This document shows positions 13,000 to 23,815 of a stretch of DNA of 64,000 nt, in pieces. The notes beneath the pieces are model-generated. The model was not told the origin of the DNA and searched no databases. It saw nothing but the letters and a program-made list of their open reading frames with translations. Source of the DNA: Gordionus sp. m RMFG-2023. Lineage: Eukaryota; Nematomorpha; Gordioida; Chordodea; Parachordodidae. Made by a program: the position numbers and the translations under genes. Positions within the stretch are counted from its first letter, which is position 1. Every line of letters starts with the position of its first letter. Where the stretch lies: contig NC_088778.1 of assembly GCF_954871325.1 (NCBI RefSeq), positions 26,893,120-26,957,119 of the forward strand, given 5' to 3'.

Positions 13000-13840
13000 A
13001 GTACCATCATCAAACTTTATATTACACAATTTATTCCCAATATTATCCAAAACAATACCTTTTTCCGATTTTTTTTATGGTCAAAAAGTCTTCCCCAAAT
13101 AATTTGACCCACAGGAAATTTTATATTGCTTTTTCCATAAGATTCTAAATTATCAATCTCTTTTGATTTAAGAAAATCTAAAGGTAATCTGGTTCTTCTA
13201 CCCAAAAATAATTCAACAGGAGTAACTCCCTCTTTATTTCTTGAATTATTATAATATAACTGGGCTAACCAGACTTCATTTTTCTCTTGTTTAGATTTCT
13301 TTAACCAACTTTTCACTATGGCTACCATTCTTTCAGCCTGGCCATTAGAACTAGGATAATGAGGTGGAGTCAAAATATGGTTAATTTTTATCGAATTACA
13401 AAATTGTTTAAAATTCTCACTTATAAATGCCGGACCACCATCCGACACAATTATTTTAGGAATCCCAAATTTAGCCCACAATTTTTGTAATAATTTAATA
13501 ACAACTTTAGTTGTTAAACCTTGAACCTCTTCAAATTCAATCCATTTGGAATATGAATCCACAATTAAAAAATATGATTTTTTATCCAATTCAAAAAAAT
13601 CAATGTGAAGACGATCCCATGGTTTCTTTGATTTTGGCCATACTTGTCCCATCTCTTTATGGGGCATAACGGCACAGGTATTACATGGAACACATTCCTT
13701 TGTAATTTTTTCAATATCATTACCCATTCCAGGTCACCACACATATTCACGAGCCCAAGATTTCATTTTAACCTGACCCTGGTGTCCTGCATGTAACAAA
13801 TTAATTATTTTAGCACGTAATTTCAAAGGAATTACCGCCC
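13000..13840 (-). mobile_element. gypsy integrase region
   Basis: The core shows an RNase H-fold integrase. The first catalytic aspartate is in HIDFFELD with the following block YSKWIEFEEV, the second in IVSDGGPAF, and the glutamate in SSNGQAERMV. An N-terminal zinc-binding HHCC segment is visible upstream (..CVPCNTC..). Integrase inserts the cDNA copy into the host chromosome. No chromodomain was recognised after the core. The region belongs to a broken element. Confidence 0.85.
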
Positions 13841-13844
13841 TATT

Positions 13845-16347
13845 TTATCTCATTAAACAATCATCCACCACGGATAATTCTTTTTCGAATTTTTGATAAA
13901 TTTTATAATTATTTTTCCATGTTTTTTTTCCCGTTAAAAATAATTTTATTTGCCTCAATACTTTATCTTTTAAAGTATATGATTTGAGATCTTCCCAAGT
14001 TGTAGGACCTCCTTTTAACATATATGATAAAGTACGCACTAAAGCATCTTCTCTATCTATAATCATATTATCAATTATTTCAGAAGTAGCACAACCTGCT
14101 CCCAATCTTGATAATACATCAGGCAAATGATTTTCTCTTCCTCGCCGATATTTTATTTCAACATTAAAACTTCCCACAAGTAACAACCACCGTTGTAATC
14201 TTGGAGACATCATTAATTCTTGGTTGTCTTTCTTGAACAAATGAATTAAGGGCTTGTGATCGGTATAAATCACAAATCTTTTCCCAATTAAATATTCGCG
14301 ACATTTGGTCAACCCAAAAATAATCGCTAAGGCCTCCTGTTCTATAACAGAGTACCTCGTTTCAACTTCATGAAATATTCTCGAAAAAAATAATAATTGG
14401 TCTCTCTAAACCATCAATGACATGTAATAAGGCACCTCCTACACCTTTATTGGATGCATCAACTGCAAGAATTATCTCCAAATCATTTTTAAAACACACT
14501 AAAATTGGTTCCTCACCAATTTTTCTCTTTAAATTTTTAAAAGCATTTCTTTGTTCAATTTTCCATTCAAAATTAACACCTTTTTTTAATAAGTCATATA
14601 ATGGAGCTGCAATTTTTGCAAAATTATCCACAAATCTATGATAATAATTTATCATGCCCATAAAAGACTGTACCTCAGCTTTATTACTAGGCTGATTTAT
14701 GTTCAAAATATTTTTTAAATTTTTATCAAGAGGTTTCACTTCAATTCCATTAATCTGATGACCCAAATACACTATTTCGGTGACACCAAGAATACTTTTC
14801 TCTTTACTGGCTTTTAAACCTTTATCTTTAATTCTCTTGAAAACCTCTTCCAGACGTTGATTATGTTGTTCTGGGGTCACTCCAGTTATCAACACATCAT
14901 CCATATAATAAAATACACCTTCCAAACCCTGGAAAACTGATGCCATTGTTCTCTGAAAAATCGGTGCAGATACACTTAACCCAAAAGGTAATCTACAAAA
15001 TGAAAATAATCCTTTAGGCGTCGTTATTGTCATTAATTTACGAATTTCTTCTTTCAAAGGCAATTGTAAATAAGCTGATGAAAAGTCAACCTTTGAAAAA
15101 TATTTGGCCCCTTTTAAATTTGCCAAAATTTCTTCAATTCGCGGCAATGGATATTTCACTTCCACAACCCATTTGTTAAGTGTTACTCTAAAATCTGCAC
15201 ATAATCTAAGTTTTCCGTTAGATTTTTTAACAGGTACTAATGGTGTAGCCCAATCACTATATTCCACAGGAATAATAATACCATCATTAACCCATTTATC
15301 TAATTCTTCATTGATTTCCTTTTTCCACTCAAAAGGAACTCTACGACACCCTAAGAAAATAGGTGAAAATACCTCTTTTAATTTTAAATCCACTTGATAA
15401 TCATTTAGACATCCCAAAGTGTCTTCAAAAATTATACCATATTTTTCCACTAAAATAGGTATAGCATTTTTAACTCTATTAAATTCATTAATTTCATTAT
15501 TAATTTTTTTATCATTTTCAATTTCATTATTGATCTCAGATAGATTTGAATACATCATGGGTTTCATATGATATTCACAAATATTGTTATTAACTATAGA
15601 TTCTTTCATTTCACTCATTAATTTATTCATTTCTCTTTCTTTAAGTTTTTCTCTGACTTCATTAGCCATTATTTTTCTTTCGGCATTTTCTTTAGCCAAT
15701 TCGCTATCAATGATAAATAAATCCCAATAATTATTTCGAGGTCCCAATTTGGTAATCCAATCCCTACCCATAATTGTTTCAACATTTTTATTCACTATCC
15801 ATAAATCCAAAATTATAGGAATATCATGGAAAATAACATCCCACTGAGTTCTACCCAAAACTTTGATTTCAGATCCATCAAATTGTTTTATACACATATT
15901 TTGTCTCTCAACAATACCATTCGGCCAATATTTATAAAAATTTTCACTAGACATTATTGAAATACTTGCCCCGGTATCAAATAACATTTCAACCATTTGT
16001 CCACCAAATTTTAAATTAATATGAGGACATGAACTCTGTTTTTTTGCTCCCTCAGTTATTAAATTTTTAGGCATTTTAATGAGTTGAATGACATTTATTT
16101 TAATCTCATTGTCAATATAATTAATATTCATACCTAAATTCATCTCAGAATTTAAAAGTCTCTGGATTTCATTTATGTTTTTATTTAAAATTTCCCCTGG
16201 ATATATATCACTCATTTGATTACAATAATCCTTTTTATTCAGATTACTGTTTAATTTAAAATTTTTTATTTCATCAAAATGACAATAAAAATTTCCAACA
16301 TTATAACCCTTTTTATTCGAGTTAAAATGTATAATCTTCATTCCCAA
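13845..16347 (-). mobile_element. gypsy protease-RT-RNase H region
   Basis: In order it shows an aspartic protease with the active-site motif LFDTGASISIM (near 15990), a reverse transcriptase and an RNase H. The RT blocks are the entry segment YSDWATPLVPVKK, KVDFSSAYLQL, LPFGLSVSAPIF and the catalytic YMDDVLI (near 14905). RNase H carries ILAVDASNKGVGGAL (near 14460) and the YTDHKPLIHLF block near 14250. Together these mature the polyprotein and copy the RNA into DNA. The RT core is the best-preserved part of the element, consistent with a fairly recent insertion. Confidence 0.9.
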
Positions 16348-16449
16348 GATGATTATCTATTTTAATATATATATCCACAAAATTTTTAATAAAATTATAT
16401 ATATCACAAATTTTAATACTCTTTAAAATTAATTTATCTATTTTAATAT

Positions 16450-17470
16450 GATTCTCTTTCGAATCATATAGTCACTGTAATCCACTCACACTTTGAATAC
16501 AATTGATAGCAATGTGTCCCATTTCTTCACATTTGAAACACATTCTATCATGATCTGTATTATAATTTTCAATTTTATCCACATTTTTAATAATAGGATT
16601 TTGTATATTTCTAACCACCGGTTGTAAAACTACCGAGGTTCTTTGTGGAAATCCACTTTTAAAATTTGCTTCTTTAACCATGCAATTTCGTTTAATATGT
16701 CCTACAAAACCACATCTATGACACACAATGTCATTTTTTTCACTTGGTTTTACATTACCATTCTCATTCATTTTTCGGTCTCTTGAATAACAATTTTTAC
16801 CGATATGTCCTCTTCATCCACAGAGTTCACAACTTTCAATTATATTATTATTTTTAATTTTTAAGTTGGACACATCTTTGGACAAAACTTTCATGTTTTC
16901 TCTCATTTCTCTAATTTCACATAAAATTAGAGATTCTTCCGTACTTTGTCTCAAAGTACTATTTTTATTATAATTTTTTACAATTTCAACAGGTCTCTCA
17001 ATTAAAACCTCTATATTGAATTTAATTTTTCATTGATATCCTCTGATATATTATTATTCTGAGAAAAATTAAATACTTCACCAGTATCTAATATTTCCTC
17101 GGATTTTTCCTCCGACATAATATTCTTTTTATCATTTAATTTTTTTAATTCTAACAAAATTAAATGTAAGCTATTTTGGATATCTTCAGAAATATCTGGA
17201 GATTTCACCAAAATTTCAGAAATTAAATTTTCAGTATTAGTATTTTTTATATCATTTTCTTTAATAGATTTTTTTTTATTTTCTTAATTGCATGTTTCAT
17301 TATAATCAATATTACATAAAACACAAAAAAAATTACTGCAGTAATGATATTATTAGTTACATCCACTTTATTAAACTTTGAATTGAAAATTTTATTAAAA
17401 TGATCCTTATAATTCTGCATTTTATCAAAATCAGGCCTACGATGAACAGTAACAAAAGAAAAAACCATAA
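16450..17470 (-). mobile_element. gypsy gag-like region
   Basis: Two CCHC zinc knuckles (CHRCGFVGHIKRNC and CFKCEEMGHIAINC) lie at about 16.5-16.72 kb. They mark the nucleocapsid end of Gag, and a further knuckle-like patch lies near 16810. Nearer the 5' LTR the sequence is low-complexity N/K/E-rich text. The first frame inside the LTR (17247-17468) encodes 73 residues with one strongly hydrophobic helix (NNIITAVIFFVFYVILIIM), which is unusual for Gag. The capsid fold itself could not be recognised by eye. Confidence 0.65.
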
Positions 17471-17762
17471 TTTCATTAATTATCCAAAATTTAAAATTTT
17501 ATCTATATTTTTCTAATTTTAATCCAAAAATCCTACTATTGCGTTGTGTAATTTAAAAATCAAATAAAAAAAATTTTCTTACTTTTAAATATCCAGAATC
17601 CACTATAATTTTGAGGAACCCGGTCCTAGAAAATATTTTTGTTGATTAATAACTTCTGAAATTTATTTTTATAAAACACTCTTGTTTTATTTTTTTCTCT
17701 AAATATTTCAATTTTTATATTTTTCTCAAACTTATTTTTTCCCTAATAAGTGTTAACGTATC

Positions 17763-17780
17763 TTGGTCAGTCGGCACCAA
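17763..17780 (-). other. Candidate gypsy primer-binding site
   Basis: Immediately inside the 5' LTR the minus strand reads TTGGTGCCGACTGACCAA. A TGG start next to the LTR is what a tRNA-primed element needs, since it pairs with a tRNA CCA end. I cannot name the tRNA. Confidence 0.45.
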
Positions 17781-18203
17781 TAAAATAACTCTAATTTTAT
17801 TAAATTTATATGACTCTAAAATAACTCTCTAATAATATTTAATTATATATATATATTTAATTCCTCCGATTATATAATATATTCTTGCTATTTATTCTAC
17901 TTTATTTCATAATTTTTACAATAGTTTATATATCTTATAATTTTTTTATATAATATTCTCATAATTATATTAATTCCAACAATCTTGTCATAATTTTCAT
18001 AATGAATACAAAAACATTCGTTTTTTTTTATTACAAAACCTTCCGCTATCATATAAAAATCAATATTATTACTAACTAAATATATATTTATAATTGATTG
18101 ATTGACATTTATAATTTAATACTAAAAATATTGATAAATATATATATAATATACCAATATATATATAAAATATCCACTACAAATATATAAGAAATATATA
18201 ACA
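17781..18203 (-). repeat. gypsy 5' LTR
   Basis: Direct repeat of 10976-11393, about 420 bp, AT-rich, starting TGTTATATATTTC in element orientation. It would carry the element's promoter, but no core promoter motif is distinctive in such AT-rich sequence. Confidence 0.85.
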
Positions 18204-18398
18204 AGGATAATTATAATTTGTGCCATAATTTTCTAAAAAAAAGCTTACTTTTTTTAAATTGGAAATTAAAAATTAAAAAAATAACTTATCCATCATATAA
18301 TCCTGATAATTCATAACATGGATCTTTATTCTTCAATATTAAAAAAAAATTGCAATGATAAATTCAAATATAAAAAAAATATTGAACATTGAAATATG

Positions 18399-18993
18399 TT
18401 AAATTTGACAATCAAAACATTTGTTACATAAAATATTAATGTGTTCTAAACATAAATTTATTTTGCATATTTGACAAAAATATTTATTTCTAATGTGTGT
18501 TGCTTTGTCTACCACCTTTCTCTCTTCTCTTGTTAGTATGTCATCAAATCTCATTGCATGAATTAGAAATCTGAATCTTTTAAGAGGCATTGTTACTCTA
18601 AATATATCAATTCCAAACCCATCATATTTCCATAAATCAGACATATTTTGATGGTTAGATTTAAAAATTCCAGCTAAATAAAGAATTCCCAATAATGCTT
18701 TGAATTCAGTTATATAAACTTCTTTTGTAGAACTTTCATATTGATTATAATTTTGACTTACAACTTTTTCCATTGAGTAACCTTATTTTTAGCTAATTTT
18801 AAAGAGAAATATACTATGATAAATGATTTTATATTTACCTAAATAATACTTAAGCTTATTATCTGTTTCAGCTAATATATCTTCTTCTTCATCTAATTCA
18901 GATTGTGTATCATGATCACTATCATACATAAAATCTTCATCCTCACTATTAATTATATTATCCAAATCACCTCAAAAAAAATATTACATTTAT
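18399..18993 (-). pseudogene. piggyBac transposase, internally deleted
   Basis: The minus-strand frame from 18773 encodes 124 residues. The first part (YITEFKALLGILYLAGI..LWKYDGFGIDIFRVTMPLKRFRFLIHAMRFDD) is the N-terminal section of a piggyBac DDE transposase. Without the catalytic core it passes into CQICKINLCLEHINILCNKC, which matches the C-terminal cysteine-rich zinc finger of the family. The aspartate-bearing core has thus been deleted in frame. An upstream exon is likely: 18842-18990 encodes an acidic stretch (INSEDEDFMYDSDHDTQSE) typical of piggyBac N-termini and ends at AG|GTAAAT. It joins in frame to AAG|GTTACTCAATGG near 18783. The product could bind DNA but not cut it. Confidence 0.75.
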
Positions 18994-19029
18994 ATATTTT
19001 ATATTTACTTTCAGAATCTGCAAAAATCA

Positions 19030-19265
19030 TAGTACGTCATACGTCATAATAAGCGCAATTACCCTTTATCGCTATATGAAACAGCAGAGCTACGTTTGGA
19101 CTATCTCATCCCATCTAATTGGGTTAAGGGGGTAGCCTATGAGATGAGCCCATCCACAGTTTTTGGGCAGGCTGCAGTTACCTGTGCGCGCAAGAGGCAA
19201 ACCACTTGCTTAAACGCCTACGGGAGATAAGAAGAGAGAGAAAAGCCCGTACCCGATTAACTAAA
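19030..19265. repeat. GC-rich patch, possible SINE-like fragment
   Basis: About 230 bp is much richer in GC than its surroundings, from around TACGTCATACGTCA to CCTACGGGAGATAAG. It contains inverted CTCATC/GATGAG copies. The minus strand carries AAGTGGTTTGCCTCTTG, which resembles a core motif seen in some animal short repeats; that resemblance is from memory. No clear A or B box was found. Its origin is unknown. Confidence 0.3.
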
Positions 19266-19269
19266 ATGT

Positions 19270-20030
19270 ATATTATAGGGAGGGGTATTGATAAATTTTA
19301 AGTTTATGGTCTATATTGAATTTGTTTATTTAATATAAATATGATATATTTTTTTAAATAAATCTGCCTTACTATTTAAGAATATTAGATTAGTGAGTTA
19401 AGTATTGATTGGGTAAATTTAAAATAGTTTTAAGTATGGCAGAAAATTTCTTAAATATAAATGGGTGAAAAGAAAATAATTATGTAGAACTATTCTAGTT
19501 GTTTCCGTTTCGATATCTTATTTATTACAGAAAATTAAATAAAATAATTAAAATAAAAAAACATGGAGATCATAATAATTTTGTAATTGAAAAAATTTGT
19601 TTAAGAGGCTAAGCAAATTTTTGAGCCCACTTTTGCAACCCCTCCCTTCCTTCCCCCCTAGTGACGCTAGTGTTAGTAATTCTTAATTTTTTATATTTTA
19701 TTATTCATATTAAATTTTATTAAATTAATTTAAACTTAATATTCTTCTCTTAGCATCCTTTTTATTTTCTTTTAACTTCTAAGAAAAATTGAATATATTT
19801 CCTAAATTGAATAACAATTTTAAAAAATATAATTTATTTGTTTATATATATAAGTTGTTTCAGATATATATATAGTGATAATTATTTTTATTATATTTCT
19901 TTACAAATTGAATGCGATTAAAAATATTTTTATAAGATCATATTCATTGCAATTTTTGTATATATAAAAGCAAATAATACTTAAATTTATAAAATCATTT
20001 GGATAAGATTCTTATATTATATACTAGCTG
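19270..20030. other. AT-rich stretch, no gene seen
   Basis: Contains a pyrimidine-rich end, CCTCCCTTCCTTCCCCCCTAG (19641-19661), running into TAGTGACGCTAGTG, which resembles the short CGTCACTAG-bounded element at 26283. Otherwise no feature is seen. Confidence 0.4.
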
Positions 20031-20034
20031 ATAG

Positions 20035-20365
20035 CCCGTCAAAAATGACGAGTGATCAGAATTTTCTCCGTATGGATAAATAATAAATTTTACCTTCATT
20101 TGACGATGGATGAAACAGAATAATAGTCAAATGAGAGGAATAGATTATCCGTATTCATCCTTCCAAGATTTCTATAAATTTTTAAATATATTATAAAAAT
20201 ATGGAATATGATTTGTGAGTTATGATATTTATTTATCAATTCTTTTAATAAATTTTCCACATAGATGCAATGGTTTTTGCTCTCTCACTTCGTTTAAAAT
20301 CTACATTTTTCTCAAAAAATTATTTAAATGCTTTTAAAACTTTCCTAAATACTCTTTTAAAAAAA
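20035..20365 (+). repeat. Repeat start ACTAGCTGATAGCCCGTC
   Basis: The motif at 20032-20049 followed by AAAAATGACGAG resembles the 'ACTAGCTGAT-CCCG' starts of dispersed retroposon-type repeats known in several invertebrates. The following 300 bp is AT-rich without coding signal. It may be the flank of the LINE fragment that follows. Confidence 0.3.
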
Positions 20366-20369
20366 ACAT

Positions 20370-21000
20370 ACCATCATAGATTCGAATCAATTATAGGGGC
20401 ACCTGATTATCTCACAAACATTGTGGTGGTATCCACCCCATTGTAATGGGCTATTTAGAAGATTATTGGCAAAAATAATTGCCATGGGTCAAAACCCAGG
20501 GTCTTAACTTATTAAGTATACTTATCAATTAGGATTTGGTGTTTAGGGAGAAGGCATAGCTTCGCATGCCATCTATATTCCGAAATCCTCCTCCTAACAT
20601 GGCTATTATCAAAGTAGACTTTAAAAATGCTTTCAATAGCAAATTTCGTGAACATTTCATAAATTGTTTTTAACCCAAATTTCCTGTTTATTCAAAATTC
20701 CTAGAGACATACAACATTAAAACTCTTTTATTCAGCCCACATGTCATAGATTCTGACAAAAGGATTAAGCAAGGGGAAACGTCTTCGTTTATATTACTTT
20801 GGTATTCATTATCTCATCCATTATCTTAAATCTAAATTTGATTTGGATATAAATATTTGGTATCTTGATGATGGAACAATCTGTGATGCTCTTCTTAAAA
20901 TAATTGGTTTTCAATTTCTTGAAGCCAATTTTAAAAGATCATTCTTAATAAGTCCAAATCCGAAATCTGTTTCCATGATAACAATATACAAAACCCTCAT
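20370..21000 (+). mobile_element. LINE (WYLDDGT-type RT) fragment
   Basis: Decayed reverse transcriptase in shifting frames. Near 20600 it reads MAIIKVDFKNAFNS (motif A). Near 20750 it reads VIDSDKRIKQGE, matching the '..QQGDPLGP' block. Near 20855 it reads INIWYLDDGTICD (catalytic motif), followed by FQFLEANFKRSFLISPNPKS. This KVDFKNAFNS...WYLDDGT signature belongs to a LINE family widespread in invertebrates and differs from the APE-type LINE at 4-8.7 kb. The copy covers little more than the RT palm and has several stops. A longer relative lies at 53.5-55.1 kb. Confidence 0.65.
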
Positions 21001-21069
21001 CTAGCAAAATTGAATTTTTATTGAGTACATAAATAATAAAAAAATTAAAAAAAAAGGAAATTAATATGT

Positions 21070-22255
21070 ATACAAAGTTGGATTAACAAAAAAAATGCAT
21101 TGCTGGGATTCGAACCAAAAGCCATCAGATTCGTAAGCGACGCTCTTGCCGATTAGGCCAAAGTCGCTTTTCAAAGTTGAAGATTTTTTAAATATATATG
21201 ATAAATTGTGACACTGTGACTATCACACCGCTTTATATATATTATTATAGATAGATAGATATATGTTTGTGATGTGTAAGATGGTAATGTTAGATATTAT
21301 TAATGGATACTTTGATGAATGAGTGTTTGATATGATATGATGCTTAAAAATACTATTGGCTATTTCGTTGTGAAAAATTTCAAAATATAAAAATACCTAT
21401 TTAATAGTTTAAATTTTAAAATAGCAACAAACTTTGAATCGTATGAGAATATGTAACACTTTATTATTATATCTTCCATTTAATTAATTTTGCCAGATTA
21501 AGTTAAAAAAAAATCTTATAATGGATTTTACCTCTGCCAAAGAATTCATTTATAAATGATATGCGTCTGCCACTTTTATTTTCACATGCATTTACCACCA
21601 GAGGTCTGCAAATGACAACATTTTCAGGTCCAATGGGAATTAAGTAACATGTCAAAGGACGGAACCACTAAGTTGGATTAAGAAAAAAAAATCATTGCTG
21701 TGATTCGAACCTAAATCTATCAGATTTGTAAACGACGCTCCTACCGATTAGGCCACAGACACTTTTCAAAATTTACGATTTTTGTGATGTGACTCTGTCA
21801 TTGAGAGTGTGACAGCTTATATATATTATAGATACATCAGTTAGTTCTAGTATATATATATATATATATATATATATGATAATGTATAAGATGTTAATGG
21901 TTTTATATTATATGGTGATTTATATTGGACGAATATTTTTTAAAAGAATAATAAAATTTAAAAATATAAGAATACTTAATTAATAGTTTGAATTTTAAAG
22001 TATCTATAAACTTTGAATCGTATCTAATTGATTAATTTTGCCAGATTAAGAAAAAAAAAATATTTTGCCAGATTAAGAAAGAAAATCTTTGCTGGGATTC
22101 GAACCTAAGTCCATTAGATTATAAACGACGCTCTTACTGATTGGGTCACAAACACTTTTCAAAATTAACGATTTTTTAAATATATATACTATAAATTGTG
22201 AAAGTGTGACCGCACAGCGTGACAAGGTTTTTATATAAATTACTAGTAGATATCT
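21070..22255 (-). repeat. tRNA-like SINE-type repeats, three copies
   Basis: Three copies carry a tRNA-like core on the minus strand at about 21100-21170, 21695-21762 and 22087-22157. Each has a box-A-like element (copy 1, TGGCCTAATCGGCAAG) and a box B (GGTTCGAATCCC in copies 1 and 3). That is an internal RNA polymerase III promoter arrangement. The acceptor and anticodon stems do not pair well, so these are not working tRNA genes. Each core is flanked on the plus strand by (A)CCAAGTTGGATTAAG on the left. On the right is an AT-rich arm with GTGACACTGTGACTG and a tail of TTATATATATTATAGATAG. Copies 1 and 2 also share about 350 bp of downstream sequence, so the unit may be longer than a typical SINE. 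Confidence 0.65.
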
Positions 22256-22272
22256 CCTTATTTTGGTAATAC

Positions 22273-22392
22273 GAAAAAAAACCCCTGGAAAAAAAACCCC
22301 GGAAAAAAAACCCCCGGGAAAAAAACCCCCGGAAAAAAACCCCCGGAAAAAAACCCCCAGGAAATAAAACCCCCGGAAAAAAAACCCTTGGG
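22273..22392 (-). repeat. Left terminal array of MULE
   Basis: About eight units of 14-16 bp alternating A7-A8 with CCCC(C)GG or CCCC(C)(A/T)GG. It is the inverted counterpart of the right array but about half as long. Confidence 0.85.
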
Positions 22393-22686
22393 ATTATTTT
22401 TATACACTCTCATATTTAAGTATAATCTAGCAATAATTTATATTGAATTGGTATTTAGTCAATTGCAAGTTAATAATTTGTTTAAAACATTATTGTTCAG
22501 CAACTAGTTAAATGAACAGATATTAAAATTATCACCGTATATAAAAAAAAAAAAATTTTTAATTTACAAAAATATTTTATTCATAAAATTTATATATGAC
22601 CGCGGTTAAGAGTATCATTGGTATGATTATTAATATGTTTAATAATTTATATTTATTTTTGGGATCACATCGTAATTAGAGGATGT

Positions 22687-23302
22687 TTTTACCATTTGTG
22701 TCAAAGTACCCATAGAAAAATTCAGAAGCTGGGTCTGGAAAACGAATACAGGACCGATGATACTCTAAGTTTTTTTTGTGGTATGATAAACGGCTTAGCA
22801 TTCGTTCCGTTATGTGATATGGGCAATGCAATGATATTCCTGATATCGGTTACTCCGAGCAATGGTAAGTCTTGATTATTTCGATAAAAATTATGTCAAT
22901 GGAGTATCAAGGGAGGTCATAAGAAGCAATTCTAAATCCCAAACACGTCGAATTGAGCCTCGATTTCCTCCAGAAACCTGGAACGCGAATCAGAGCACTC
23001 TCTCAGATGAAGAACGAACAAATAACCGATGCGAAGGTTGGAATCATCGTTTTTCTAATCTGGTTGGGAATAAACACCCATCAATCTGGATACTCGTTAA
23101 AAAAATGAAATGCGAGGTGGCTGCCGATGAAACCAAACTTGAAAGATGGCGCGTAGGTAGTTGGACATCGAAATCAAAATCGCAGAGTTCTAACAACCAG
23201 ATTCAGCTAAAGAAACTTTGCGAAGAATACCGTGATGGGGTGCGAAGCCTTCCAGATTTTATAAAAGCGATTTCCTTCAATATTCTATGTCAACCCATAT
23301 AA
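22687..23302 (+). pseudogene. MULE transposase, C-terminal part
   Basis: Two overlapping frames encode the end of an animal MULE transposase of the kind associated with FLYWCH fingers. The first (22687-22873) reads YHLCQSTHRKIQKLGLENEY, then RTDDTLSFFCGMINGLAFVPL, and hits a stop. The second starts at 22862, shifted by one base, and gives 146 codons including DYFDKNYVNG, RFPPETWN and TNNRCEGWNHRFSNLVGNKH, ending CEEYRDGVRSLPDFIKAISF. These blocks are typical of the family's C-terminal third. Upstream sequence back to the left array is AT-rich and non-coding, so the catalytic DDE core and DNA-binding domain are absent. It cannot work as a transposase. Confidence 0.8.
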
Positions 23303-23582
23303 TATTATTATAAATTATAAAATTTGTATATACATAATCATGATTTACCAATAAAATAAACATTTCTTATTATGTCAAATTTAGTCTATTTAATATCATA
23401 TTTAAAGATGGTATTGTATTTTTACTATAGCAAAAATATTTTACAATTCATAGTTATTTTACTGAGGCATTTTTTCACAGTACCAATTTAAACATCAGTT
23501 TTTCTTATTTAAGAATTTTTTTATGAAGAGTAGGCCAAATAAAAATATACCTAAATTCTATAAAAATGAAAAAAAATTATTG

Positions 23583-23815
23583 GGGAATTTTTTTCCGGGG
23601 GTTTTTTTTTCCTGGGGATTTCTTTTCCGGGGGTTTTTTTTCCTGGGGGTTTATTTTCCGGGGGTTTTTTTACCTGGGGGTTTATTTTCCGGGGGTTTTT
23701 TTTCCTGGGGGTTTATTTTCCGGGGGTTTTTTTCCTGGGGGTTTATTTTTCGGGGGGTTTTTTTCCGGGGGTTTTTTTCCGGGGTTTTTTTTCCAGGGGT
23801 TTTTTTTCCGGGATT
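23583..23815 (+). repeat. Right terminal array of MULE
   Basis: About 15 G-blocks, mostly CCGGGGG alternating with CCTGGGGG, separated by T7-T8 or TTTATTTT. In the middle this makes a 31-bp higher-order unit. The last few units drop the alternation and match the left array in reverse. Long translations of this array (F, G and P rich) are artefacts. Confidence 0.85.

Larger units (their letters stand above)
10976..18203 (-). mobile_element. Ty3/gypsy LTR retrotransposon, broken
   Basis: A 7.2-kb LTR element on the minus strand bounded by two direct repeats of about 420 bp. Parts in transcription order are the 5' LTR (17781-18203), a candidate primer-binding site just inside it, a gag-like region with CCHC knuckles near 16.5-16.8 kb, then protease, reverse transcriptase, RNase H, integrase, a knuckle-bearing region after integrase, and the 3' LTR (10976-11393). 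Domain order (RT-RNase H-integrase) and sequence place it in Ty3/gypsy, resembling the K02A2.6-like animal group. It is a fossil with perhaps half a dozen breaks. The two LTRs still match closely over most of their length, so the insertion looks fairly recent. No clear target-site duplication was found. It appears to lie inside a piggyBac copy. Confidence 0.9.

Noticed and set aside
14417-15397. Plus-strand frames of 74 and 97 codons
   Set aside because: They are shadows of the gypsy reverse-transcriptase region on the opposite strand.
19116-19127. GGGTTAA as the right end of the piggyBac copy
   Set aside because: The adjoining bases do not match the left end (CCCTTCAATACTCCGG) and the site lies inside the GC-rich patch, so the match is too weak.
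21099-21170. Functional tRNA gene on the minus strand
   Set aside because: A and B boxes are good, but the acceptor and anticodon stems do not pair and several similar damaged copies exist, so it is a tRNA-like repeat.
22273-23815. G-rich arrays as telomere-like repeats or a CRISPR-like array
   Set aside because: They are inverted at the two ends of a transposase-bearing unit with a flanking 9-bp duplication, there are no spacers, and unit length varies.
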